From NCBI RefSeq assembly GCF_001187435.1, contig NZ_LFXA01000013.1, forward strand, positions 287,254-351,253: a stretch of DNA of 64,000 bases, given 5' to 3'. The position numbers were made by a program, and so were the translations under genes. Positions within the stretch are counted from its first letter, which is position 1. Every line of letters starts with the position of its first letter. The notes beneath the pieces are model-generated. The model saw nothing but the letters and a program-made list of their open reading frames with translations, was not told the DNA's origin and made no database searches. Shown piece by piece: positions 25,427 through 37,400 of the stretch. Source of the stretch: Streptomyces caatingaensis (GTDB lineage Bacteria; Actinomycetota; Actinomycetes; Streptomycetales; Streptomycetaceae).

Positions 25427-28400
25427 TCAGGGGCCGTCGCCGCCACCGGAGTGCTGGTCGGGGATGTCGGTGGTGTTGGTGGTACCGGCGGTGTCGGTGT
25501 TGTCGATACTCACGACGTTGTCGATGTTGTCGATCAGTTGGAACATCTCCTCGTCCGACGCCGTTTCGAGCTCCGCGCCGATGTCATGGGCACCGGCGGC
25601 CCCGTCCTCCGGGCCGGTCAGCCGCCCGGCCAGCACCCGCAGCCTCTTCGCCAGGACCGTGCGCTGGGCGGCGCCGAGCGAAGCGCGGGAGAGCGCCGCC
25701 TCCAGTCGTTCGACCTCCGCGAGCCCCGGTTCGGAGCCGGGGGCGAGAACGCCGTCGTCCCCCAGGAGTTCGCGGAGCAAACGGAGCAAGTGAGCGGCGA
25801 GCGCGGTGGAGGTGGGGTGGTCGAAGGCGAGGGTGGACGGAAGGCGCAGACCCGTGTCGGCGTGCAGCCCGTTGCGCAGCTCGACGGCGGCGAGCGAGTC
25901 GAACCCGAGGTCGCGGAAGGCCGCGTGCGGATCGATGGCCGCGGGCCCCGGGTGGCCCAGGACGGCGGCGACCCGGCTGCGGACGAGGTCGAGCATCACC
26001 TCCTGCCGCCCTGCGGCGTTCTTCCCCGCCAGACGCCTGCGCAGGGATTCGACGCCCCCTTCCGAGGCCGTCGCCGCGCGGGCACGCCGCGCGGGCGCCC
26101 GGACGAGGTTCCGGAAGAGCGGCGGCACGGCCTCCCCCGACCAGGCCCTCCGGGTGTCCAGCCGCACGGGAAGCAGCGCCGGGAGTCCACTGAGCAGGGA
26201 GGCGTCGAACAGGGAGAGCGCCTCCCCCGTCACCATCGGCCTGATCCCCGTCCGCACCATACGATCGCGGTCGCCACGCCCCAGGCGGCCGGTCATCCCG
26301 CTCGTCTCCTCCTCCCACAGCCCCCACGCCAGGGAGAGCGCGGGCAGGCCCCCGGCCCGACGGTGATGGGCCAGGGCGTCCAGGAAGGCATTGGCAGCAG
26401 CGTAGTTGGCCTGGCCGAGCGAGCCGAAGGTGCCGGCGGCCGAGGAGTACATGACGAAGGCGGAGAGATCCGGCGCATTACGGGTGAGCTCGTGCAGGTG
26501 GACGGCGGCGTCGGCCTTGGGGGCGAGGACGTCGTCGAGGTGCTCGGACGTGAGAGAGGCCAGGGTGGCGTCATGCAGCACACCCGCCACATGGACGACC
26601 CCGGTCAGCGGGTGATCGGCGGGCACACTCTCCAGGACCGCCGCCAAGGCGCCCCGGTCACCCACGTCGCAAGCCGTGATCGTCACTTCGGCCGCGCCCG
26701 CCTCGATCAGCTCGTCGCCCAGCGTCCCGGCCCCCGGAGCGGCCGGGCCGCTCCGGCTGACCAGCAGCAGGTGGCGCACGCCGTGCACGACGACCAGATG
26801 CCGCGCCAGCGCGGCGCCCAGGGCCCCGGTCCCTCCGGTGATCAGGACCGTACCGGTGGGTCCGAACGCGACCGGTGGTGCGCCGGTGGAGGTCTTGAAG
26901 GGAGCTTTGCCGTCGGAGAGTTGGGCTGGAACTGGTGGTGACGGCGGTTCCACTGGAACCCGTGACAGGCGCGGCACCAGGAGCTCCCCGGCGCGGAGAG
27001 CGCCTTGGGACTCTCCGCGGGTACCGAGCGCCGCGACGGCGGAACGGACTTTCTCGACCTCCTCGCCCGCGCCGAAAGAACCGCCCTCCGCCCCTGCCTC
27101 GACGCCCACATCGAGCAGGACGATACGGCCCGGGTTCTCCGACTGAGCGGAGCGGACCAGCCCCCATACCGCCGCACCGGCCAGATCCGTCACGTCCTCA
27201 CCCGGCGACGCCGCCACGGCGCCCCGGGTGACGACCGCAAGCCGCGTGCCGTCGTACCGGCTGTCACCCGCCCACGCCTGAACTGCCTCCAGCACCGCAA
27301 GGACCGCGCCATGCACGGCGGATACCAGCCCACCGTCAGGGTGTGGGGCCCGAACGGGAAGCAGGAACCACCCCGTCGGCACCCGGCCTTCCGCCTCCAA
27401 GGCCGCCGCGTGTTCGGCGGGGTCCGTGAACACGCCGCACATCGCGTCCGGATGTCGTAGCAGTCCGAGGAGCAGGGCGTTGTCGGAGAAGGGGCCGATG
27501 TCCCACGCCATGGCAGGGCCGGGCGGTTCCTCCCCTTCTCCGTCTCCCCCCCGAAGCACTTGCTGCCACTCCAGGCTGTAGAGGGATTCGTGCCGTCGCG
27601 CCCCCGAGGCCGCGCGCAGCGCCTCCGGTGGCAACGGCCGCAGCTCCAGGGATTTCACCTCTGCCACGGGCCTGTTGGCCTCGTCGAAGAGCGCCAGCCG
27701 CACGGAGGGCTGATCGCCGTGCAGTGGACCGGGGGACAACCTGACGCGCAGGACGCTGGGACCGGTCCCGTGCAGCGTGACCCCGGAGAAGGAGAAGGGC
27801 ACTGAGGCACCGGTCATGCCGGTCCGTGGGGACTCGTCCTGCACTCCGGTCGCGGGTCCGAGGAGGGCGGCGGCGTGCAGGGCGGCGTCCATCAGCGCCG
27901 GGTGCAGACCGAAGTGACGTGCTTCACGCGCCTCCTCGTCTGCCAGCGTCACCTCCGCGAGGACGTCCGCCCCGTGCCGCCACACAGCGCCGAGCCCCTG
28001 AAAGGCGGGCCCGTACTCCAACCCGGCTGCTGCCAATGCGGTGTACAGCTCCCGCACTTGGTCTGGGGACAGCATCTCCGCTTCGGGTGGTGGCCAGGGG
28101 GTGTTGTTGGTGGGGGTGTGGGGGTGGGGTGGGGGGTGAGGGTGGCGGTGGCGTGGAGGGTCCAGGGGGTGGTCTGGTCGTCGGGGGTGGTGTTGGTGTG
28201 GATGGTGAGTTGGCGTTGGCCGTGGGTGTTGGTTGGGGTGGTGGTGATTTGGAGGGTGGTGGGGTGGGTGGGGTGGAGGGGGAGGGGGGTGTGGAGGGTG
28301 AGTTCTTGGATGTGGGGGGTGGTGGTGTGGTGGGCGGTGTGGAGGGCGAGTTCGAGGAAGGCGGTGCCGGGGAGGAGGGGGGTGCCGGCGATGGTGTGGT

Positions 28401-31400
28401 CGGCGAGCCAGGGGTGGGTGGTCAGGCTGACCTGCCCGGTGAACAGGTGGGTGTCACCGTCGGTGAGGGTGAGGGTGGCGCCGAGGAAGGGGTGGTGGGC
28501 GGGTTGCAGGCCGGCGGTGGTCACGTCTCCCGTGCCGGGGGGTGCGGTGAGCCAGTAGCGCTGGTGTTGGAAGGGGTAGGTGGGCAGATCGACATGCCGG
28601 GCAGAGGGCGTATGGGTGGCCCAGTTGATTGTCTGGGCGTGGGTGTGGAGGTGGGCGAGGTGGGTGAGGAGGGTGTGGGTGTCGTTGCGGTCGCGGCGGA
28701 GGCTGCCGGTGATGACGGGGGGTGGGGGTGTGTGGTCGTTGAGTGCGGTGATGAGGGTGGGGTGGGGGCTGCACTCGATGAAGGTCTGGTGGCCTTGGGT
28801 GGTGAGGGTGGTGATGGCTTCGGTGAAGCGGACGGGGTGGCGCAGGTTGCGGTACCAGTACCCGGCATCCAGACCTGTGGTGTCGGTCCAGGCGTTGTCG
28901 AGGGTGGAGTAGAAGGGGACGGCGGCGGGTTGGGGGGTGATGTGGGCCAGAAGACCGGCGAGTTGGTCTTCAAGGGGGGTGATGTGAGGGCAGTGGGAAG
29001 CGTAGGTGACGGGGATGCGCCGCGCCCGCACCCCCTCATGGCGGCAGTGGTTCAGCAATTCGTCCAGCGCATCGGCATCCCCCGACACAGCGGTGCTTGC
29101 AGGGCTGTTGTGCGCGGCCACCCACAGCCGACCCTCCCAGTGCTCATCGAGCAGGGCGGCTGTTTGGTCTGCGGGGAGGGCGAGCGAGGCCATGCCGCCG
29201 GTGCCGTGCAGGGATTGCAGTACCTGGGCGCGCAGGGCCACGACGGCTGCGGCGTCCGGCAACGACAGCGCCCCGGCCACGTGGGCCGCTGCGATCTCGC
29301 CCTGCGAATGCCCGACGACCGCGTCCGGTACCACTCCGTACGACCGCCACACCGCCGCGAGTGCGACCATCACCGCGAACAGCAGCGGCTGGACGACTTC
29401 GACTCGCTCCCACGCGGCGTCCTCTGCCGGCCGGCTCAGCATGTCGGGTACCGCCCACCCGGTATGCGGTTCCAGCGCCTGGGCGCACTGGTCCAGGGCG
29501 GTGGCGAACGCGGGTGAGGATTCCCGCAACTGGAGACCCATTCCGGCCCATTGGCCGCCCTGACCGGGGAAGACGAAGACGGTCTTGTACCCCTCCGCGC
29601 CGGGGGGTGGGCTGCCGTGCACGAGGGCGGGGTGCTCCTCACCCGCCGCCAGGGCTTCCAGCCCGTCGAGGTAGCCGTCCCGGTCCTCGGCGAGGATGAC
29701 GGCCCGGTGATCGAACACCGACCGGCCCACCGCCAGCGCACGCCCCACATCCGGCAGCGACAGGTCGGGGTGGGCGGCGACGAACGCCCGCAGCGCCCTC
29801 GCCTGGTCCCTCAGCCCCTGCTCGGTCTTCCCCGACACCGGCCACGCCCACGGCCCCGCCGGCACCGCCAACTCCTCCTCATCAGACGGCTCTTCGACGG
29901 GCGCCTGCTCAAGGATCACGTGCGCGTTGGTCCCACTCACCCCGAACGACGACACACCCGCCCGCCGAGGCCGCCCCGTCTCCGGCCACGGCACCGCCTC
30001 CCTCAACAACTCCACCGCACCCGCCGACCAATCCACATGCGGCGACGGCTCCTCCACGTGCAGGGTGGAGGGAAGGTGACCATGACGCAGAGCCATGACC
30101 ATTTTGATGACGCCCGCCACACCGGAAGCGGCCTGGGTGTGGCCGATGTTGGACTTCACCGACCCCAGCCACAACGGCCGTCCCTCGGGGCGCTCTTGAC
30201 CGTAGGTGGCAAGGAGGGCCTGCGCCTCGATCGGATCCCCCAGCGTCGTTCCCGTCCCGTGCCCCTCCACCACGTCCACATCACCCGGCCCCAGGCCCGC
30301 GCTGGCCAGGGCCTGCCGGATGACCCGCTGCTGCGACGGCCCGTTCGGCGCCGTCAGCCCATTGCTCGCCCCGTCCTGATTGACCGCACTCCCCCGCACC
30401 ACCGCCAACACCCGATGACCCAGACGCCGCGCATCCGACAACCGCTCCACCAACACCACACCGACACCCTCACCCCAACCAACTCCGTCGGCATCGGCGG
30501 CAAACGCCTTGCACCGACCGTCCGGGGACAGCCCCCGCTGCCGCGAGAACTCCACGAACGTCGCCGGTGTGGACATGACGGTGACACCACCGGCGAGGGC
30601 CATGGTGCACTCGCCCGACCGCAGGGCCTGACAGGCCAGATGCAGGGCGACGAGGGACGACGAGCAGGCCGTGTCCACCGTGACCGCCGGTCCCTCCAGC
30701 CCGAAGGTGTAGGCGATACGGCCCGAGGCGATGCTGCCGGCGTTCCCGTTGCCGAGGTACCCCTCGAAGCCGTCCGGGACGGTGGGGAGGCGGCTGGCGT
30801 AGTCGTGGTACATGACTCCGGCGAACACGCCCGTACGGCTGCCCTTCATGGACATGGGGTCGATGCCGGCGCGTTCGAACACCTCCCATGAGGTTTCCAG
30901 GAGCAGGCGGTGCTGCGGGTCCATCGCGAGGGCCTCGCGTGGGCTGATACCGAAGAAGGCCAGATCGAAGTCGCCCGCGTCGTAGAGGAAGCCGCCTCGC
31001 CGGGTGTAGGAGGTGCCGGGCTGGTCGGGATCGGGGTGGTAGAGGTTGTCGACGTCCCAGCCACGGTCGTCGGGGAAGTCGCCGGTGGCGTCCCGTGACG
31101 CGGTGAGCAGCCGCCACAGGTCTTCGGGGGAACGGACCCCGCCGGGGTAGCGGCATGTCGCGCCGATGATCGCGACGGGTTCGTCGCTCACCCGGACGGC
31201 GGCGGACGGCAGGGCGGGGCGGTGGTCCGGGTCGTCGATGAGCGCGTGGTTCAGGTGCTCGGCGAGGGCGGCCGGGCTGGGGTGGTCGTAGATCAGACCG
31301 GCCGGCAGACGCAGGCCGGTGGCGCTCTGGAGCCGGTTGCGCAGTTCGACCGCCGTCAGCGAGTCGAACCCGAGATCCCGGAAGGAACTCTCCGCACGGA

Positions 31401-34400
31401 CGGTGTCGGCGCTGTCGTGCCCGAGCGTGCTGGCGACGTGCCGACGCACCAGCGCCAGGAGCATCCTCGTGCGCTCCGGGCCGGACTTCCCGGCCAGACG
31501 GGCGCGCAGGGCGCCGCCGTTCGCATCTGCCGCGCGCTGTGCGCTGCGGCGCTTCGGTACGCGGACGAGCTTGTGGAAGAGGGGTGGTACCTGCTCGGCT
31601 GCCCGGACGGCGGCTGCGTCCACCCGCGCCGGCACCATCACCGGGCGAGCTTCCGGGCCCGACCGGGCACGGTCCCATGCCGCGTCGAACAGCGTCAGTG
31701 CTTCCTGCGTGGACAGCGGGGCGATCCCCGAACGGGCAACGCGCGAGCGATCCGTCTCCTGGAGCCGGTCGGCCATGCCTCCCGACTCCTCCCACAAGCC
31801 CCAGGCCAGGGACAGCGCCCGCAGCCCCGAGGCACGACGACGATGGGCGAGAGCGTCCAGGACGGCATTGGCGGCGGCGTAGTTGGCCTGGCCGGCCGAA
31901 CCCATGACACCCGCGACGGAGGAGAAGGTCACAAAGGCGTCGAGCTCCCGACCATCGGCGCCGGTGAGGTCGTGGAGGTGCAGGGCCGCCAGGGCCTTCG
32001 GCCGCAGGGTCGTGGCCAGCCGCTGCGGCGTCAGCGACGGCAGTGTGCCGTCGTCCAGCACGCCGGCCAGGTGGAGGACGGCCGTCAACGGATGCTCGGG
32101 CGCCACGGATTCCAGCAGCCGCGCTGTGGCTTCGCGGTCGGCCAGGTCGCAGGCGACGATCCGCACCTCCGCCGCGCCGAGCGCGAGCAGTTCCTCGGTC
32201 AGTTCTGCGGCGCCCGGGGCCTCCGGGCCCCGCCGCCCGGCCAGGAGCAGGTGCCGGACGCCGTACGACCGGACCACGTGCTTGGCCACCACGGAACCGA
32301 GCGCCCCCGTCCCGCCGGTCACCACCACCGTGCCCTCCACGTCGAAGCCCGTGCCCTCCGGCACGTCCGAGGGCCGGGGAACCCGCACCAGGCGCGGCAC
32401 CAGCACCTGATCGCTCCTCAGCGCCACCTCGGGCTCGCCGCAGGACACCGCCGCCTCGATCCTCGACGCGGCAGCGTCCCAGGCGTCCAGGTCCCCGACG
32501 TCGACCACGCCGCCCGCAGTGTTCGCGTCGTCCACATCGAGGAGACAGATCCGGCCGGGGCTCTCCGCCTGCGCGGACCGCACCAGCCCCCGGACCGCCG
32601 CGCCCGCCAGGTCCACCACGTCGTCGCCTGCCGTGACGGCCACCGCTCCGCGCGTCACGACGACCAACCGGCTGTCGGCAAAGCGCTCGTCGGCCAGCCA
32701 GCCCTGCAACAACGTCAGCGCTTCCGCCGCCACCGCCTCCAGCACCTCCGACGGCTCCCCCTCCACCCCCGCCAGCCCACCGCACGGAGCCACGACCACT
32801 TCCGGCACGGACATGCCGGAGGCCACCGCCTCCAGCAGCCCGTCCATGTCCCGGAAAGCCGTCACCACCGTGGCGGCGGGCACGGGCACCGCATCCGGCT
32901 CCGAACCCAGAACCACCCACTCGCGACCACGCCGTGAACCCTGCGAAGCACGGGAAGAACCGGTGTCGGCCGGTTGCCACACCACCTCGAACAGCGACTC
33001 GTACGTCCCCTCGCCGAACTCAGACCGCAGTTCGTCCATGGAAACGGGCCGCAGCTCCAGAGACTCGACCGAAGCCACTGGCTGCGCTTCCGCGTCCACG
33101 ATGTGGAGGGACACGGTGTTCCTGGACGTGCGGCTGAGCCGGACCCTCAGCGTCGCCGCCCCCTCGGCGAACAGGGAGACACCGGACCAGCTGAACGGCA
33201 GACCACTCTCCTCATCTGCCGTCGCTGTGCCCGGACTTGGGGTTCCAACCAGGGGAACCGCCTGCACGGCCGCGTCGAGAAGCGCGGGATGCAGGGCGAA
33301 GCGCGCCGCCTCGCTCAGCGTCTCTTCCTCCAAGCAGACCTCGGCAAAGGTCTCTTCGCCCCGCTGCCAGACCTGCCGCAGCCCTTGGAAGGCCGGGCCG
33401 TAGGCAAACCCGGCGGACTCGAACCTCTCGTACAGATCTTCCAGGGGTACAGACACGGCTCCTTGTGGAGGCCATGCCTCCGCTGCCCAGTCACTCCCGT
33501 CGCCATCACGGCACGGCTCGTCGGTCAGGACACCTACCGCGTGGCGGATCCAGGATGCTTCCGCCGCTGTACCGGAGCCTGTGGACTCCATCTGGGAGGA
33601 ATAGATGGTGAGTTGGCGTTGGTGGGGGGTGTTGGTTGGGGTGGTGGTGATTTGGAGGGTGGTGGGGTGGGTGGGGTGGAGGGGGAGGGGTGTGTGGAGG
33701 GTGAGTTCTTGGATGTGGGGGGTGGTGGTGTGGTGGGCGGTGTGGAGGGCGAGTTCGAGGAAGGCGGTGCCGGGGAGGAGGGGGGTGCCGGCGATGGTGT
33801 GGTCGGCGAGCCAGGGGTGGGTGGTCAGGCTGACCTGCCCGGTGAACAGGTGGGTGTCGTTGTCGGCGAGGGTGAGGGTGGCACTGAGGAAGGGGTGGTG
33901 GGCGGGTTGCAGGCCGGCGGTGGTCACGTCTCCCGTGCCGGGGGGTGTGGTGAGCCAGTAGCGCTGGTGCTGGAAGGGGTAGGTGGGTAGGTCGACATGT
34001 CGGGCGGGGGCCGTGTGGGTGGTCCAGTTGATGGTGTGGGTGTGGGTGTGGATGTGGGCGAGGGTGGTGAGGAGGGTGTGGGTTTCGGGTTGGTTGGGTT
34101 GGAGGAGGGGGTGGGCTTGAAGGTTGGTGTCAGTGAGGTTGTGGTGGGTGAGGGTGGTGAGGGTGTTGTCGGGGCCGAGTTCGAGGTAGGTGGTGACGCC
34201 GAGGGTGTGGAGGGCACAGGTGGTGTTCTGGTAGTGGACGGGTTCGCGGGTCTGGTGGGTCCAGTAGTCGGGGGTGAGGAGGGTTTCCGCCGGTGTTGTG
34301 CTGCTGATGAGTGGTGTGTGGGGGGTGTGGTAGGTGAGGGTGCTGGTGGTTTCGTGAAGTGGGGGGAGAAGGGGGTCGATGTGGGGTGAGTGGAAGGCGC

Positions 34401-37400
34401 CGCTGGTGTGGAGGACGGTGGTCTTGCGCCCGAGGTCGTGGAAGTGCCGGACGATGTCGTGGACGGCCTCAGCGTCGCCGGAAACGACGAGTGACGTGGG
34501 GCTGTTGACTGCGGCCAGGGAGATGGCGTCCTCCCGGCCTTCCAGCAGGGGGAGGACTTCTTCGGGTGCGGCCTGGAGGCCGGCCATGAGGCCGTCGGTG
34601 GGGAGGGTGGCCATGAGCCGTCCGCGCACGGCCACGAGCCGTGCGGCGTCGGGGAGGGTGAGGATTCCGGCGAGGTGTGCTGCGGTGATTTCTCCTAGGG
34701 AGTGGCCGGCGAGGTAGTCGGGGGTCAGGCCGAAGGTTTCGGTGATGAGGCGGTGCTGGGCGATTTGCAGGGCGAACAGGGCGGGCTGGGTGTACTGGGT
34801 GCGGTGCACCAGCGCTCTCTGCCCCTCCTCCGGCGGTGCGAAGAGGATCTCCCGCAGGGGCTGGTCGAGGTGGGGGTCGAGGTGGGCGCATGCCTCGTCG
34901 AGTGCCTCGGCGAAGACGGGGAAGGTTTCGTAGAGTTGGTGTCCCATGCCGGGATACTGGGTGCCCTGTCCCGCGCAGACGAACGCGACCTTGCCACCAC
35001 CCCCCACCACCGGCCCGTCCCCCACCACCACCCTGGGATGCTCCTCACCCGCCGCCAGAGCTCCCAGCCCGCCGAGGTAACCGTCCCGGTCCTCGGCCAG
35101 GACCACCGCCCGGTGATCGAACACCGACCGCCCCGACGCCAGCGCATGCCCCACATCCGCGAGCGACACGTCCGGATGGGCAGCGACGAACGCCCGCAGC
35201 GCCCTCGCCTGGTCCCTCAGCCCCTGCTCGGTCTTCCCCGACACCGGCCACGCCCACGGCCCCGGCGACGCCGCAACGACAGGCGACTCCTCGACAGGCG
35301 CCTGCTCCAGAATCACGTGCGCGTTGGTCCCACTCACCCCGAACGACGACACACCCGCCCGCCGCGGCCGCCCCGTCTCCGGCCACGGCACCGCCTCCCT
35401 CAACAACTCCACCGCACCCGCCGACCAGTCCACATGCGGCGACGGCTCATCGACATGCAACGTCCGAGGCAGAAAACCCTGGCGCAGCGCCATCACCATC
35501 TTGATGACCCCCGCCACCCCCGCCGCAGCCTGCGTGTGCCCGATGTTCGACTTCACCGACCCCAGCCACAACGGCCGCCCCTCCACCCGCCCTTGACCAT
35601 AAGTGGCCAACAACGCCTGCGCCTCGATCGGATCCCCCAGCCTCGTCCCCGTCCCGTGCCCCTCCACCACGTCCACATCACCCGGCCCCAGCCCCGCATT
35701 GGCCAGGGCCTGCCGGATGACCCGCTGCTGCGACGGACCATTCGGCGCCGTCAGGCCGTTGCTCGCCCCGTCCTGATTGACCGCACTCCCCCGCACCACC
35801 GCCAACACCCGATGCCCCTGACGCCGCGCATCCGACAACCGCTCCACCAACAGCACACCGACACCCTCACCCCAGCCCGTGCCGTCCGCCGCAGCCGAGA
35901 ACGCCTTGCACCGGCCATCCCGCGCCAGACCACCCTGCCGCGAGAACTCCACGAACGCCCCCGGGGTGCACATCACCGTGACGCCGCCCGCCAGCGCCAT
36001 CGAGCACTCCCCCGCCCGGACGGCCTGGCAGGCCAGGTGCAGGGCGATGAGGGAGGAGGAACAGGCGGTGTCCACCGAGACGGCCTGGCCTTCCAGACCG
36101 AGCACATAGGCGACGCGGCCCGAAGTCACGCTGCCCGACGTACCGGTCAGGACGTAGCCCTCCGCGCCTTCGACGGCCTCGTGCAGGCGCGGTCCGTATT
36201 CCTGCGGCATCACCCCGGCGAACACCCCGGTTCGGCTGCCGCGCACCGACACGGGGTCGATGCCGGCGTGCTCGAAGGCCTCCCATGCCGTTTCCAGAAG
36301 CAGACGCTGCTGCGGGTCCATGGCCAGGGCCTCGCGCGGGCTGATGCCGAAGAACCCCGCGTCGAACTCGTCGGCGCCGCAGAGGAAACCGCCGTAGCGG
36401 GTGGACGAGGAACCGGGCTGGTCCGAGTCCTCGGCGCAGAGCCGTTCCAGGTCCCAGCCGCGGTCCAGGGGGAAGCCGTCCACCGCGTCGATGCCCTCGG
36501 ACACCAGCTCCCACAGGTCGTCGGAGGAGCGCACTCCTCCGGGGAAGCGGCAGGCCATGCCGACGATCGCCACTGGTTCGTCCGGGCTGCCGGTCACCGT
36601 GACGGGAGCCGCCGCATCGGCCCGGCTGCCGGCCGCCGCTCCCAGCAGTTCGTCCCTCAGGTGCCCGGCCAGGAGCAGAGGGGTGGGGTGGTCGAAGGCG
36701 AGGGTGGCCGGCAACCGGAGTCCGGTGGCGTTGTTGAGCCGGTTCCGGAGTTCGACGGCCGTCAGCGAGTCGAATCCCATGGTGCGGAAGGCGGCGTCCG
36801 CCTGCACCGCCTCGGGGCCGGTGTGGCCCAGGACGATGGCGGCGTGCGTGCGGACGGTGGTCAGCAGAATGTCGGTCTGTTCGGCCGAGCCGCGGCCGGT
36901 CAGCCGGGCACGCAGCGAGTCCGGGCCGGCACCCGGCGCGGAGCCGTCGAGGGAGCGGCGTCTCGGGGAGGACAACAGGCCGCGGTAGAACGGCGGCACG
37001 TTCTCCTCCGTCTCCTCCGCGAGCGTGTTCTGCACGCGCAGGTGGGCCGGCAGCAGGACGGCCCGCTCCGAGCGGAGGGCGGCGTCGAAGAGGGCGAGGC
37101 CGTCCTCCGTGGACAGCGGACGCAGCCCGGAGCGAGCGATTCGGGCGTGGTCGGTGCTGCCGAGGTGGGCGGTCATGCCGCTGGCCTGCTCCCACATGCC
37201 CCAGGCGAGGGAGTGTCCGGGGAGTCCCTGGAGGCGGCGGTGGACGGCGAGGGCGTCGAGGTAGGAGTTGGCGGCGGCGTAGTTGGCCTGGCCCGGCGAG
37301 CCGAGGAGGCCGGCCGCGGAGGAGTAGGTGACGAAGAAGGCCAGGTCGGCGTCCCGGGTGAGTTCGTGCAGCCATCTGGCCCCGTCGACCTTGGGTGCCA

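Larger units (their letters stand above)
25427..31190 (-). other. PKS-L module C: KS-AT(methylmalonyl)-DH-KR-ACP plus docking tail
   Basis: KS about 31,185-29,900. AT about 29,590-28,590 with GHSQGE and YASH near 29,000, predicting methylmalonyl-CoA. DH about 28,520-27,600, interrupted by the slip at 28,112-28,116, with HTIAGTPLLP and LMDAALH. KR catalytic part about 26,860-26,250 with LHD, which keeps the diagnostic Asp of B-type KRs, and GQANYAAAN. ACP about 25,985-25,790. The remaining about 120 residues end in an acidic helix (DEEMFQLIDNID) that should dock on a further PKS. Predicted outcome is an alpha-methyl alkene unit. Confidence 0.8.

Noticed and set aside
28085..28990. GGTG-rich block as a CRISPR array, microsatellite or G-quadruplex element
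   Set aside because: There is no regular repeat-spacer structure, and the block is in-frame AT/DH coding sequence shared with other modules. G-quadruplex potential may exist but is not specific.
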